Source: Rhodopseudomonas boonkerdii
Lineage (GTDB): Bacteria; Pseudomonadota; Alphaproteobacteria; Rhizobiales; Xanthobacteraceae
DNA: 64,000 nucleotides
Direction of reading: 5' to 3'
NCBI RefSeq assembly: GCF_021184025.1
Contig: NZ_CP036537.1
Coordinates: forward strand, 1,612,001-1,676,000
The position numbers and the translations under genes are program-made. This document shows, one piece after another, positions 1-8,675 of the stretch; position 1 is the stretch's first letter, and each line of letters opens with the position of its first letter. The notes below the pieces were generated by a model. That model saw only the letters and a list, made by a program, of their open reading frames with translations, made no database searches and had not been told where the DNA came from.

Positions 1-33
1 AACGACGGCGGCGGCGGACTTCATCAATCGCAT
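1..33 (-). CDS. N-terminus of a truncated exported protein
   Basis: Only the first 11 codons lie in the window. The minus strand has an ATG at 33 preceded by AGGAG with a six-base spacer, and the readable residues (MRLMKSAAAVV) look like the basic start of a signal peptide. Nothing can be said about function. It would be transcribed away from the helicase that ends at 147, in the same direction. The call rests on the ribosome binding site and signal-like start alone. Confidence 0.45.
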   Translation of the reverse strand, partial: MRLMKSAAAVV

Positions 34-146
34 TTCGACTCCTGCATGGAAGGTGAGAAGTGAGATCAACGTCTTAAGGACGCGACGGTTTCAGGGCAAA
101 GACATTTAGTTCCTGCGGCATTCGCGCGCAGTTCGCGCGGTGGTGG

Positions 147-1256
147 TCATACCACGATGCTCAATCGCTTGGCGGCGCGCGTGATGCCCGTATAGAGCCA
201 TCGCGCGCGGCTGTCCTGGAACGCAAAGCTCTCGTCGAACAGCACCACATCGTCCCATTGCGAGCCCTGGCTCTTGTGCACGGTGAGCACATAGCCGTAG
301 TCGAATTCGTCGTAGGGCTTGCGCTGCTCCCACGGCAGCGTCTCGACACCGCCGGTGAAGCAATCGGCACGCACGGAGACCTTCGTGACCTTCCCGCCAA
401 AATCCTCATCCGGCATGATGCGCATGGTGACGATGGCAGACTTCGACGTCGCCCGGGCACGCACGCGCCATAGGCCGCCGTTAAAGAGCGCCTTCTTGCG
501 GTTGTTGCGCAGACAGACGAGTTTATCGTCGGCAACGGGCAGGGGGTCGGTGAGGCCGAGCTTTTCGCGCACGCGCATATTGTAGGCGCGGCGCGTATTG
601 TTGCGGCCGACCAGCACCTGGTCCGCCGCCATCACCCGCTCCGGATCGAGCGATTTTCGCGAAACGACCTCGCTGTCGCCGAAGGTGCCGAGCGAGAGCG
701 GCCGGCCTTCGCGCACATCCATCGACATGCGCACGATCGGATCGTGTTCTGCCTGGCGATGTACCTCGGTGAGCATCGCGTCCGGCTCGCTCGCGGTGAA
801 GAAACCGCCGCCCTGGATTGGCGGCAGCTGCGCGGGATCGCCGAGCACCAGCAGCGGACAGTCGAAGGAAAGCAGGTCGCGGCCGAGCTCGGCGTCCACC
901 ATCGAACATTCATCGACGATGATCAGCTTGGCCTTGGACGCCGGTGCGTCGTCCCAGAGTTCGAAATTCGGCGTTTCCTCGCCGCTCTCGCGGGCGCGAT
1001 AGATCAACGAATGGATGGTTGAGGCCTCGTGGCAGCCCTTGTTGCGCATCACCAGCGCCGCCTTGCCGGTGAAGGCGGCGAATTTCACATCGCCATCGAC
1101 GCCCTCGGCGATATGACGTGCCAGCGTGGTCTTGCCGGTGCCGGCGAAGCCGAACAAGCGGAAGACCTGCGGTGTGCTGCCAGTACCGGGCTTGGCTTTC
1201 AGCCAAGCGCCTACGGCTTTCAGCGCGGCATCCTGATGCGGGGTGAAACTGGTCAT
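147..1256 (-). CDS. ATP-dependent DNA helicase, RecD/Pif1-like (SF1B)
   Basis: A 369-residue superfamily 1 helicase expected to unwind DNA 5'-3' using ATP. Visible motifs are Walker A GFAGTGKTT at residues 36-44, Walker B LIIVDE at 111-116, motif III-like GDPAQLPP at 139-146, and the UvrD_C_2 signature VLTVHKSQGSQWDD followed by YTGITRAAKRL at the C-terminus. It is far shorter than RecD or RecD2 and lacks their N-terminal domains, matching the compact AAA_30/UvrD_C_2 helicases annotated in many alphaproteobacteria. The frame is open upstream to 1352, but the family-like start is the ATG at 1256 (MTSFTPHQ). The exact repair role is not known from sequence; RecB and RecC are not nearby. Confidence 0.88.
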   Translation of the reverse strand: MTSFTPHQDAALKAVGAWLKAKPGTGSTPQVFRLFGFAGTGKTTLARHIAEGVDGDVKFAAFTGKAALVMRNKGCHEASTIHSLIYRARESGEETPNFELWDDAPASKAKLIIVDECSMVDAELGRDLLSFDCPLLVLGDPAQLPPIQGGGFFTASEPDAMLTEVHRQAEHDPIVRMSMDVREGRPLSLGTFGDSEVVSRKSLDPERVMAADQVLVGRNNTRRAYNMRVREKLGLTDPLPVADDKLVCLRNNRKKALFNGGLWRVRARATSKSAIVTMRIMPDEDFGGKVTKVSVRADCFTGGVETLPWEQRKPYDEFDYGYVLTVHKSQGSQWDDVVLFDESFAFQDSRARWLYTGITRAAKRLSIVV

Positions 1257-1425
1257 GGTATCTCGGAAGGGGCGCGACGGATCCGGCCGCGACTCAAACC
1301 CAGAAGCTAACCATTCGGGCAGCGGGTGCAAGCGCGTCGGTTCCGGCGGCAATATGCCCGTCCTGACGGCTTGCCCGGACGCCTGCGATGTTCCAGTTAT
1401 GGGCGGTTGAGTGAGGAGACGGCCC

Positions 1426-1812
1426 TTGGAACGCAGACTGCTTCAAATCGCGCTGGCGATCGTCGGCCTCGTTGCCATGCTGTTCGGTCTTTCCGGCGTC
1501 TTGTTCGGCACCAGCCTCGCGGGTATCACGGTCGGTGTCACTCTGGAAGGCTACGTGCGGTTCATCAAGGGCGTGCTGATCGCCGCCGGCTTGATCTATT
1601 GGTCGGCGATCCCGCAGGTCGAGAAGCGCGGCGAACGGATTGCTGTGGTCACCTTCATCCTGATGTTCGGCGCCGTCGGGCGTCTCCTGGCGGTGGTTGG
1701 CCATGGCTTCCCGACGGTGGGCCTCTTGGTTAGCCTGATCGGGGAATTGATCGTCGTTCCGCTGATTTGGTTGTGGCACCGCCGTCTGGTGCGGCGTGGG
1801 GCGCTGGCGTGA
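1426..1812 (+). CDS. DUF4345-like small integral membrane protein
   Basis: A 128-residue protein with four hydrophobic segments (roughly residues 5-25, 40-58, 68-86 and 92-115), resembling the DUF4345 family of four-helix inner-membrane proteins of unknown function. The start is probably the TTG at 1426: GAGGAG sits seven bases upstream at 1413-1418, whereas the in-frame GTG at 1411 lies before that Shine-Dalgarno sequence. Its stop overlaps the GTG of the next small gene (GTGA, 1809-1812), so the two are probably translationally coupled. No function is inferred. Confidence 0.7.
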   Translation: MERRLLQIALAIVGLVAMLFGLSGVLFGTSLAGITVGVTLEGYVRFIKGVLIAAGLIYWSAIPQVEKRGERIAVVTFILMFGAVGRLLAVVGHGFPTVGLLVSLIGELIVVPLIWLWHRRLVRRGALA

Positions 1813-1964
1813 AGCGTTTCGGTGTCTGGGCAATCTATATCGTCGGTGCGCTGTCGATCGCCTATCTCGCGCTGTTCGCTTACAATATGTGGCGCAAGCC
1901 CGATCTGATGCCCGGCGATCCCATCAAGATCTTCCGCAAGCAGGATGCGCCGAGCTATTCGTAG
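1809..1964 (+). CDS. Small single-pass membrane protein (51 aa)
   Basis: The GTG start at 1809 overlaps the stop codon of the DUF4345-like gene by four bases. The product has a short basic start (MKRFGVW), one hydrophobic helix at about residues 6-25, then a short polar tail that is probably cytoplasmic or periplasmic. I do not recognise a family. The overlap and membrane nature suggest it acts with its upstream neighbour. A longer reading from 1767 would run deep into the upstream gene and is less likely. Confidence 0.6.
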   Translation: MKRFGVWAIYIVGALSIAYLALFAYNMWRKPDLMPGDPIKIFRKQDAPSYS

Positions 1965-1989
1965 CTGGCTGCACGATTCGTCGTCGTCC

Positions 1990-2090
1990 GGTTTGACCGG
2001 ACGATCCAGTAGACATTAAAGGTCGTGATAGAGCTGGAACGTCGCCATGTACTGGATCACCCGCTTTCGCGGGTGATGACAAGGTGAGGA
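1990..2090. repeat. Intergenic palindromic repeat (copy 1)
   Basis: A pair of short hairpins: GTCCGG/CCGGAC around 1989-2002 and a TGTACTGGATCACCCG unit followed by GCGGGTGATGAC, ending near 2081. The TGTACTGGAT...GATGAC core recurs at 58600-58692. It lies between convergent genes (the 51-aa gene and flbD) and may also act as a bidirectional terminator. Confidence 0.7.
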
Positions 2091-2112
2091 TCAACGGGCG
2101 CGGCAACGAGTA

Positions 2113-3498
2113 TTATGCCGCCCCCATCATCCCGCGATAATCGCCGCTGCCGGCACCTGCCGGAGTGATCGGTAGACCGCCATCGGCATATTCATTGAGC
2201 TTGTTGCGCAATGTGCGGATCGAGATGCCGAGGATATTCGCTGCATGCGTCCGGTTGCCGAGGCAGTGCTTCAGCGTTTCGAGAATAAGGTCGCGCTCCA
2301 CATCCGCCACCGTGCGGCCGACCAGCGCGCGCGTCACCTGTTCGGCGGCCATCGTTGCGTGTGCCACCGCCGGCGAGGCCTTGGTGTGATCGAGGCGATC
2401 GCCGTCCGGGGTCAGGATCGCATCCGCGCCGATCTCGTCGCCCGACGACATCAGCACCGAGCGGTGAATGGTGTTTTCCAGCTCGCGTACATTGCCCTGC
2501 CAGCGATTGCCAGTGAGGATGCGGCGCGCTTCCGCGGAGAGCGGACGCACTGGCACGCCATTGGCCTCGGCATACTTCTTCGCGAAATGCTGGGCCAGTT
2601 CGAGAATGTCAGCCGGGCGATCGCGCAGCGCCGGGATCTTCAGATTGACGACGTTGAGGCGAAACAGCAGATCCTCGCGGAACGTGCCGGCCTTCACGGC
2701 GTCGGAGAGATTGCGGTTCGACGTCGCGATGATGCGGATGTCCACCGGCACCGGTCTGGTGCCGCCGACGCGGTCGATCACCCGCTCCTGGATCGCGCGC
2801 AGCAGCTTGGACTGCAGGCGCACGTCCATTTCCGAGATTTCGTCCAGTAGAAGCGTGCCGCCGGTGGCTTCCTCGAACTTGCCGATACGGCGCGCGATGG
2901 CGCCGGTGAAGGCGCCCTTCTCATGGCCGAACAGTTCGGATTCCAGGAGATGCTCGGGGATCGCCGCGCAATTGATGCTGATGAACGGTTTCTTGGCGCG
3001 GTTGGAGCGGTTGTGCACGTAGCGCGCCAGCACTTCCTTGCCGGTGCCGCTTTCGCCGGTGATCATCACCGAAGCATCGGAGCCCGCGATCTGCTGTGCC
3101 AGTTTCACCACACGGCCCATCACCTCGTCGCGGAAGATCAGGTCGCGCGAGTCGTTGGCGACCGCCGCGAGCACGGCGGCGATCAGCTCGGGCTCCGGCG
3201 GCAGCGGGATGTACTCCTTGGCGCCGGCATGGATCGCCGCGACGGCGGCGCGTGCATCGTTGGTGATGCCGCAGGCCACGATCGGCACATGGATATGCTC
3301 GGCTTCGAGCCGCATGACGAGATCGCGGATGTCGAGCGCGACATCGACCAGCAGAAGGTCGGCGCCCTTGCCCGATCGCAGGACGTTCATGCTCTGATCG
3401 AGGCTCTCGGCATGCACCACCGAGGCACCGTTATCCATGGCGATCTTGGTCGCTGTCGTAAGCTGGCCCTTCAATGTGCCGACGATGAGAAGCCGCAT
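2113..3498 (-). CDS. flbD: Sigma-54-dependent flagellar transcription activator FlbD
   Basis: A 461-residue NtrC-family activator. Residues 1-115 form a receiver-like domain that lacks the usual paired acidic residues at the start (MRLLIVG), as in Caulobacter FlbD, so activity is probably not set by ordinary phosphorylation. Residues 120-350 are the AAA+ domain with Walker A GESGTGKE (148-155) and the sigma-54 contact loop GAFTGA (195-200). A Fis-type helix-turn-helix follows near residues 400-440. It is the last gene of the fliF-fliG-fliH-fliN-flbD run, with AGGAG before its ATG. In Caulobacter FlbD activates late sigma-54 flagellar promoters and represses fliF; a sigma-54-like site lies before fliK in this window. 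Confidence 0.93.
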   Translation of the reverse strand: MRLLIVGTLKGQLTTATKIAMDNGASVVHAESLDQSMNVLRSGKGADLLLVDVALDIRDLVMRLEAEHIHVPIVACGITNDARAAVAAIHAGAKEYIPLPPEPELIAAVLAAVANDSRDLIFRDEVMGRVVKLAQQIAGSDASVMITGESGTGKEVLARYVHNRSNRAKKPFISINCAAIPEHLLESELFGHEKGAFTGAIARRIGKFEEATGGTLLLDEISEMDVRLQSKLLRAIQERVIDRVGGTRPVPVDIRIIATSNRNLSDAVKAGTFREDLLFRLNVVNLKIPALRDRPADILELAQHFAKKYAEANGVPVRPLSAEARRILTGNRWQGNVRELENTIHRSVLMSSGDEIGADAILTPDGDRLDHTKASPAVAHATMAAEQVTRALVGRTVADVERDLILETLKHCLGNRTHAANILGISIRTLRNKLNEYADGGLPITPAGAGSGDYRGMMGAA

Positions 3499-3550
3499 GG
3501 TGATCTCCTGTTATCTCTCGCTATGCGCCGCAGCCGCGGGCAAGAATCCG

Positions 3551-3892
3551 TTAATTGTCGGCCTTGATGATTTCGGTCATGGTGACGCCGAGCTTTTCCT
3601 CGACCAGCACGACTTCGCCGCGCGCCACCAGGCGATTGTTCACATAAATGTCGATCGCTTCGCCCACGCGGCGGTCGAGTTCGAGCACGGTGCCGGGTCC
3701 AAGCTTGAGCAAATCGCCCACGTCCATCTTGGAGCGCCCGAGCACTGCAGAGACCTGCACAGGCACGTCGAACACCGCTTCCAGATCTGCGGCGATGCGC
3801 GTGACATGTTCCTCGTCGGCGTAACCGACATCGCCGGTCACCATCGGATCGCCGGCATTGAGATCGGGCAGCGGCACCTGCGGATCGCTCAT
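3551..3892 (-). CDS. fliN: Flagellar motor switch protein FliN
   Basis: A 113-residue protein carrying the SpoA (surface presentation of antigens) domain at about residues 35-108, including the VQVSAVLGR and LDRRVGEAIDIYVNNRLVARGEVVLVEEKLGV features of FliN. It forms the lower part of the C-ring with FliM and FliG. It follows fliH by about 20 bases and precedes flbD by about 50, with AGAGGA before the ATG. fliM is not in the window. The length is typical. Confidence 0.93.
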   Translation of the reverse strand: MSDPQVPLPDLNAGDPMVTGDVGYADEEHVTRIAADLEAVFDVPVQVSAVLGRSKMDVGDLLKLGPGTVLELDRRVGEAIDIYVNNRLVARGEVVLVEEKLGVTMTEIIKADN

Positions 3893-3911
3893 GGTTCAGT
3901 CCTCTCGGCGC

Positions 3912-4532
3912 TCAGGCCTGATTGCGGGACGCCATATAGCGCCCGACGAGTTCATTGATCTTGACGTCGATGGAGGCACGGTTCAGCACCACGCCACCGT
4001 CTGCCCATTCGATCTTGCAGTCGCCGTTCTCGATCTCGGGAGCCGCAAGGATAACGAGGCGTCCGGCGAAACCGCTCTGCTTCGCCTGCTTCTCGATCCG
4101 CTCTTTTGCTTCGTCGTACAGGGCATCATTGACGCGAATCACGAGATGCGGCGTGGCGACCAGGTGGCGGAAGCAGTCATGCACCAGTGCCATGATCTCG
4201 GTGAGCGGTTCTCGCGCCATCAGTTCGGTGCACAGTTTTCGCGCGACGGCGATGGCGACATCGACCGCCTCAGTCTCCATTTTAGCCTCGATGCCGTCCA
4301 CGCTTTGCGCGACGGTCGTCGCGGCAATGCCGATCTGCTCGAGCGCGAGAGCCATGCGGCGGTCTGCTTCGATCTTCGCTTCGCGCTGTGCGGCATCGAA
4401 GCCGGCGCGATAGGCATTGGCTTCCGCCTGGGCGATCCTTTCGGCCATCTCCGCCGGCGTGATCACCGGAGCACGGCCGCGATCCGGCACCGCGAAGTCG
4501 GTATCGAACAGGAATTTTGCGGGAGCGGCCAT
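3912..4532 (-). CDS. fliH: Flagellar assembly protein FliH-like (FlbE type)
   Basis: A 206-residue protein between fliG and fliN, the usual place for FliH, the negative regulator and stalk of the export ATPase FliI. It has a charged, Ala-rich helical N-terminal half (residues 30-90, AERIAQAEANAYRAG and similar) and a more compact C-terminal half. Sequence conservation in this family is poor, so position is a main argument. The ATG at 4532 overlaps the fliG stop as TGATG; an in-frame TTG at 4535 is less likely. Confidence 0.8.
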   Translation of the reverse strand: MAAPAKFLFDTDFAVPDRGRAPVITPAEMAERIAQAEANAYRAGFDAAQREAKIEADRRMALALEQIGIAATTVAQSVDGIEAKMETEAVDVAIAVARKLCTELMAREPLTEIMALVHDCFRHLVATPHLVIRVNDALYDEAKERIEKQAKQSGFAGRLVILAAPEIENGDCKIEWADGGVVLNRASIDVKINELVGRYMASRNQA

Positions 4533-5623
4533 CAATACACCAGCTCGTCGTCGGCACGGTTCTTGGTCAGCACGATTTCACCCTTGGCGGCGAGATCCTT
4601 GGCAAGGTTCACCAGCAGCGCCTGCGCCTCGTCGACATCGCGCAGACGCACCGGGCCGAGTGCGGCCATGTCGTCGGTCAGCATCTTGGCGGCGCGCGAC
4701 GACATGTTGCTCATGAAGAAGGCGCGGACTTCTTCATTCGCGCTCTTCAGCGCGATGCCGAGCTTGTCCTTGTCGATATTGCGCATCAACGTCTGTGCCG
4801 AGCCGGCATCAAGCTTGATCAGATCGTCGAAGGTGAACATGAGCGCCTTGATACGCTCGGCAGCCTCTCGGTTGTCTTCTTCCAGCGAGGTGATGAAGCG
4901 TGTCTCCGTCTGGCGGTCGAAATTGTTGAAGATTTCGGCCATCACCTCATGGGCGTCGCGGCGGCGGGTCTGCGACAGGTTGGACATGAATTCGACGCGG
5001 AGTGTCTGCTCGACGCGCTCGATCACTTCCTTCTGTACGGCTTCCATCTTCAGCATGCGGTTGATGACGTCGAGCGCCAGTTCTTCCGGCAGGATGCCGA
5101 GCACGCGGGCGGCATGTTCCGGCTTCAGCTTCGACAGCACCACCGCAACGGTTTGCGGATATTCGTTCTTCAGATAGTTGGCGAGCACCTCTTCCTGCAC
5201 GTTGGAGAGCTTCTCCCACATGTTGCGGCCGGCCGGGCCGCGAATTTCTTCCATGATGCCGGTGACGCGCTCAGCCGGAAGATACTGGGTCAGCAGCCGT
5301 TCGGTGGCGTCGTAATTGCCCATCAACGCACCGGATGCCGACATGCGCGACACGAATTCGAGCATCAGGTCTTCGACCGTTTCCGGCTCGATAGTGCCTA
5401 GGCTCGACATGTGGGCGGAGAGTTCGCGGACTTCGTCGTCATCGAGCAGCGACCACACCTTGCCGCCATATTTCTCGCCCAGCGCCAGCATCAGGATGGC
5501 GGCGCGCTTGGGGCCGCTCAGCGGCTTGGTCGGCGCGCGCCCCGCCTGACGCGCGGCAAGGCCGGCGACGACGCTCTGGATGTCGCTGGTGTTGTCGCCT
5601 GTGGTTGCGGGAACAGCTGCCAT
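4532..5623 (-). CDS. fliG: Flagellar motor switch protein FliG
   Basis: A 363-residue FliG. The N-terminal domain ([21 protein letters not shown], about residues 40-60) packs on FliF; the C-terminal domain (residues about 245-345, ending [12 protein letters not shown]) carries the charged torque helix facing the stator. I chose the ATG at 5623, six bases past the fliF stop; the frame is open to a GTG at 5650 inside fliF but that has no ribosome binding site. Part of the fliF-fliG-fliH-fliN-flbD transcription unit. Confidence 0.94.
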   Translation of the reverse strand: MAAVPATTGDNTSDIQSVVAGLAARQAGRAPTKPLSGPKRAAILMLALGEKYGGKVWSLLDDDEVRELSAHMSSLGTIEPETVEDLMLEFVSRMSASGALMGNYDATERLLTQYLPAERVTGIMEEIRGPAGRNMWEKLSNVQEEVLANYLKNEYPQTVAVVLSKLKPEHAARVLGILPEELALDVINRMLKMEAVQKEVIERVEQTLRVEFMSNLSQTRRRDAHEVMAEIFNNFDRQTETRFITSLEEDNREAAERIKALMFTFDDLIKLDAGSAQTLMRNIDKDKLGIALKSANEEVRAFFMSNMSSRAAKMLTDDMAALGPVRLRDVDEAQALLVNLAKDLAAKGEIVLTKNRADDELVY

Positions 5624-5628
5624 CGGGG

Positions 5629-7251
5629 TTATGCCGGCTCCTGCAGCCACTGACGAATGATAGCTGCGGTTTCATTGGGATTGCGGTCTGCCAATTCACC
5701 GACGCGGTGCACCGACTGGGCATGAACCTGGCCCTGAATGGTGGCGACGTCGATCATGTTGGTGCCGGTTGCGGCGACGAGAGTCTGTCCGTCCGCGCCT
5801 ACCGTGACATTCTCGGGCAGCGCCATCATGCCGGGGGGCGGCGCCAGAGCGGTAGACGGTGTCTCCGGGGTGAGGATGCGGCGGACCAGCGGGCGGACGA
5901 CCATGAAGACGACAACGAGGCCGAGCAGCATCATCACGCCGAGCTCGATGACGTTCATCACGTCATCCTTGGTGAATTGCAGATTGCCGAACAGGCCGGT
6001 GGGTTCGGCCGCCGGCGGCATGGCAGGGCCTTCTGCGAATTTCAGATTGACCACTTCGACCTGGTCGCCGCGCTTCTGGTCGAATCCGATGGCGGAGCGG
6101 ACGAGGGCGGCGATCCGATCGAGCTCTTCCTTTGGGCGCTGCGCATAGATCAGCTCGCCCTTTTCGTTCCTGCTGTAGCTGCCGTCTACCAGCACCGCCA
6201 CCGAGATGCGATTGACGCGGCCGGCTTCGGTCACCTCGGTCTTGGTGATGCGGGAGATTTCGTAGTTGTTGGTCTCTTCCGACTTCTTGCTCTGGTCTTT
6301 TGCATTGTTGGGCGCGTTGCCCTGGGGCTGATTGCCGGGAAGCTCGTTGTTGACCGTGACCTGACCATCGCGCTCGCCGGTGACCGATTGCTCCTCGCGA
6401 GTCTGGCTGGAGCGCAGCACCCGGCCTTCAGGGTCGAACTTGTCGGAGGTCTGGGTCACCTTGTTGTAGTCGAAATCAGCGGTGAGCTGGACCCGGGCGC
6501 GGCCGGAGCCGACCACCGAGGAAACGATCGCCTCCACCTGGTTGCGCATCCGCTTCTCGAAGGCGGTGCGGCGTTCGTCGCCGGTGGCACCCTCCGAGGT
6601 GGGATCGGCGGCGCCGTCGGCAAGGAGTTGGCCGGCCTCGTCGACGATGGAAACGCGGCTCGGCTTCAGTCCGTTGACGGCCGAGGCGACCACGTGACGG
6701 ATCGCTCGGACCTGCTGTTGGTCGAGCGTGCCGCGGACGCGGACGACAATCGAGGCCGAAGGCTCAGGAGCCTCGCGCGAAAACAGCGGACGTTCGGGAA
6801 GTACCAGATGGACACGGGCGGACTGCACCCGGTCGAGCGCCCGGATGGTGCGGGCGAGCTCACCTTCCAGGGCACGCAAGTGATTGATGTTCTGGACGAA
6901 ACTGGTTGTGCCGAGGGAGTCCGACTTGTCGAAGATCTCGTAGCCGACGCCGCCGCCTTTGGGCAGGCCGCCTTCGGCCAGTTTCATCCGCAGACGGGTG
7001 ACCCTGTCCTTCGGCACCATGATGGCCGCGCCGTCATTCTTGATCTCATAGGGGATGGCCTGGCGTTCCAGGTCCTTGATGATCGCCGACGAGTCCTCGA
7101 CTGTCAGGTCGGTGAACAGCGTGGTCATCTGTGGCGTCGTCACGCGCATGATGATGAAGGCGAAGAAGCCGACCAGCGCGACTGTGACGGCGAACATCGC
7201 TGCCAGGCGCGCGGCGCCGAGACCTTTGAGAAAACTGATCAGACTCTGCAC
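5629..7251 (-). CDS. fliF: Flagellar MS-ring protein FliF
   Basis: A 540-residue MS-ring protein with a membrane helix near residues 15-37, periplasmic ring-building domains (YscJ/FliF type: [18 protein letters not shown]..., LVLPERPLF) and a second membrane helix near 433-453, followed by an 85-residue cytoplasmic tail that binds FliG. It is the first gene of its operon and starts with GTG at 7251 behind an AGGGG sequence. The upstream region holds two perfect palindromes and a TTAAC direct repeat (see regulatory entries), suggesting CtrA/FlbD-type control as known for Caulobacter fliF. Confidence 0.95.
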   Translation of the reverse strand: MQSLISFLKGLGAARLAAMFAVTVALVGFFAFIIMRVTTPQMTTLFTDLTVEDSSAIIKDLERQAIPYEIKNDGAAIMVPKDRVTRLRMKLAEGGLPKGGGVGYEIFDKSDSLGTTSFVQNINHLRALEGELARTIRALDRVQSARVHLVLPERPLFSREAPEPSASIVVRVRGTLDQQQVRAIRHVVASAVNGLKPSRVSIVDEAGQLLADGAADPTSEGATGDERRTAFEKRMRNQVEAIVSSVVGSGRARVQLTADFDYNKVTQTSDKFDPEGRVLRSSQTREEQSVTGERDGQVTVNNELPGNQPQGNAPNNAKDQSKKSEETNNYEISRITKTEVTEAGRVNRISVAVLVDGSYSRNEKGELIYAQRPKEELDRIAALVRSAIGFDQKRGDQVEVVNLKFAEGPAMPPAAEPTGLFGNLQFTKDDVMNVIELGVMMLLGLVVVFMVVRPLVRRILTPETPSTALAPPPGMMALPENVTVGADGQTLVAATGTNMIDVATIQGQVHAQSVHRVGELADRNPNETAAIIRQWLQEPA

Positions 7252-7267
7252 AACTGGCCCCTGAGAT

Positions 7268-7284
7268 TCGGTCTCCGAGACCGA
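7268..7284. promoter_or_regulatory. Perfect 17-bp palindrome before fliF
   Basis: TCGGTCTCCGAGACCGA, two eight-base arms around one base, centred about 25 bases upstream of the fliF GTG. It would lie in the 5' leader or core promoter. It may be a protein operator or an RNA hairpin close to the ribosome binding site. Which protein binds is unknown; FlbD is a candidate by analogy with Caulobacter fliF. Confidence 0.5.
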
Positions 7285-7287
7285 CTG

Positions 7288-7300
7288 GGCAAATTTTGCC
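7288..7300. promoter_or_regulatory. GGCAAA-T-TTTGCC palindrome before fliF
   Basis: A perfect 13-bp palindrome 37-49 bases upstream of the fliF start, next to the 17-bp palindrome. Its symmetry and place suggest an operator, possibly an ftr-like FlbD site. The GG and GC are too close together for a sigma-54 promoter. Confidence 0.4.
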
Positions 7301-7320
7301 GAGGTATGGTTTCCAGTTGG

Positions 7321-7335
7321 TTAACGTGGGTTAAC
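7321..7335. promoter_or_regulatory. Candidate CtrA-like TTAAC direct repeat before fliF
   Basis: TTAAC at 7321-7325 and again at 7331-7335, a ten-base period; on the minus strand it reads TTAACC-N4-TTAACC about 70-85 bases before the fliF GTG. CtrA sites are TTAA-N7-TTAA or the half site TTAACCAT, so spacing is one base short of consensus. The presence of sciP next door, a CtrA inhibitor, supports the idea. Confidence 0.45.
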
Positions 7336-7362
7336 GTCTCGCCACATATTCGCCAAACGGCA

Positions 7363-7393
7363 AAAACCGGCTTCCCAAGAGAAAGCCGGTTTT
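7363..7393 (-). terminator. Rho-independent terminator of sciP
   Basis: An 11-bp perfect stem (AAAACCGGCTT paired with AAGCCGGTTTT) around a nine-base loop, with A/T runs on both ends so it works in either direction. On the minus strand it follows the sciP stop at 7422 and separates sciP from the fliF promoter. Confidence 0.85.
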
Positions 7394-7421
7394 CATCGAA
7401 TTCGAACCGTTAAGATGTTGT

Positions 7422-7697
7422 TTACTGGCGATACTGCTGGATGCGGGTAGTCCGCAGGCCGGCCAGACCGTGCTGGTCGATGGAGAACTGCCAGGACAGG
7501 AACTCATCCACGGTCAGCGTGTAGCGGCTGCAGGCTTCTTCCAGAGAGAGAAGGCCACCGCGGACAGCGGCAACGACTTCGGCCTTGCGGCGGATCACCC
7601 AGCGCTTCGTTCCCGGCGCGGGCAGATCGGCAATAGTTAATGGGCTGCCGTCAGGCCCGATGACGTATTTGACCCTCGGGCGATGGGGTTCTGTCAT
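7422..7697 (-). CDS. sciP: CtrA inhibitor SciP (DUF1153)
   Basis: A 91-residue DUF1153 protein with the near-invariant family core YVIGPDGSPLTIADLP, RWVIRRKAEVVAAVRGGL and YTLTVDEFLSW, ending in AGLRTTRIQQYRQ. In Caulobacter SciP is a small helix-turn-helix protein that binds CtrA and blocks transcription from CtrA-activated promoters late in the cell cycle. Its place between fliK-flgD and fliF, all expected members of the CtrA/FlbD circuit, fits. It is monocistronic: the terminator at 7363-7393 follows it. Confidence 0.9.
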   Translation of the reverse strand: MTEPHRPRVKYVIGPDGSPLTIADLPAPGTKRWVIRRKAEVVAAVRGGLLSLEEACSRYTLTVDEFLSWQFSIDQHGLAGLRTTRIQQYRQ

Positions 7698-7861
7698 GGC
7701 TTACTCACACTACTCTTAACCACTGAACTCACAGAAACAAACTACGCCCGCCGGCTTAAAATATGACTAATCCCACAACTCCAATGCGAATAGACTTTAT
7801 GAAAGGGTTTGTTGACGATTTGGCAAAGGGGAGGGCGGTTGCTCGCAACCCGGCCGTATAC

Positions 7862-7951
7862 CGTAGGGCGGATTAGCGAAGCGTAATCCGCCGCGGAAGT
7901 TCAGCCATGACCTCGGTCGGCGGATTACGGCTTGGCCTAATCCGCCCTACG
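7862..7951. repeat. 90-bp nested inverted repeat (GTAGGGCGGATTAG family)
   Basis: A perfect 15-base outer arm (CGTAGGGCGGATTAG at 7862-7876 against CTAATCCGCCCTACG at 7937-7951) and a 10-base inner arm (GTAATCCGCC at 7883-7892 against GGCGGATTAC at 7919-7928). It sits between flgD and sciP, just past the flgD stop, and can fold as a long hairpin that may terminate flgD transcripts. Elements of this type are widespread in Bradyrhizobium-group genomes. Confidence 0.8.
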
Positions 7952-7963
7952 ATCGCGTTAGGA

Positions 7964-8665
7964 TTACGTGGTCGGGGTTGGCGTCGTCGTCGGGCGCACC
8001 ACGCGCTTGATCTTGTCGACGGTATAGTTGCTGCCATTGATCGACAGCAGCGCCGGACTGGCTGACAGATCGACGGAGTCGACAATGCCCTGCACCTCTG
8101 TCGAGATCGCGACGTCCTTGCCGTTGTTGTCCTTGCCGGTCGCCGTCAGCGTGTATGAGCCTTCGGGATATTGCACGCCGTCATTGCCCTTGCCATCCCA
8201 GACGAAGCTCGCATTGCCCTGTTTGATCGAGTAGTTGCCGGAATAGACGACGCTGCCGGCCGCATTGGTGATGCTGATCTGCGCCGTGGTGTCCTTGTCC
8301 GCTAGCAGGTTCCAGGTCGCCGAGGTCTTGAACTGTGCGGTCGAACCATCGACGGCGACATTGTTGCCGACATAGACCAGCGCCTGTGTCGCTTGCGTCG
8401 ACTTCTCCATCTCGACCAGCGACTTCATGTAGTCGTTCGACTTCAGTTGTTGTTCGACCTGGGCGAACTGTACGAGCTGCTGAGTGAACTGGTTGGTATC
8501 GAGCGGGTCGAGTGGGTTCTGGTTCTGCAACTGCGTGGTGAGCAGCGTCAGGAAGGTCTGGAAGTTATCCGCGATGCCTGTTGTCGCGCTCGCGTTGGTG
8601 CTCGAACTCGTGTTCGTCGAGGTACCGGAGACGACGGGGCTGGAGATCGTTGGGTCCACTGCCAT
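7964..8665 (-). CDS. flgD: Flagellar hook assembly (scaffold) protein FlgD
   Basis: A 233-residue FlgD. Residues 30-75 carry the conserved N-terminal motif FLTLLTTQLQNQNPLDPLDTNQF followed by TQQLVQFAQVEQ; residues 100-200 are the Ig/tudor-like region with YPEGSYTLTATGKDNNG. FlgD caps the growing hook. A Ser/Thr-rich head (residues 8-28) and a Thr/Pro tail are typical of the alphaproteobacterial form. It follows fliK by ten bases with GAGGAG before its ATG, so fliK-flgD form one transcript. Confidence 0.93.
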   Translation of the reverse strand: MAVDPTISSPVVSGTSTNTSSSTNASATTGIADNFQTFLTLLTTQLQNQNPLDPLDTNQFTQQLVQFAQVEQQLKSNDYMKSLVEMEKSTQATQALVYVGNNVAVDGSTAQFKTSATWNLLADKDTTAQISITNAAGSVVYSGNYSIKQGNASFVWDGKGNDGVQYPEGSYTLTATGKDNNGKDVAISTEVQGIVDSVDLSASPALLSINGSNYTVDKIKRVVRPTTTPTPTT

Positions 8666-8675
8666 GGTTCACTCC

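Noticed and set aside
7288..7300. GGCAAATTTTGCC before fliF read as a sigma-54 promoter
   Set aside because: GG and GC are two bases too close; kept as a palindrome only.
5605..7413. A 600-codon plus-strand open frame opposite fliF
   Set aside because: It shadows fliF, has biased composition and no ribosome binding site or known domain.
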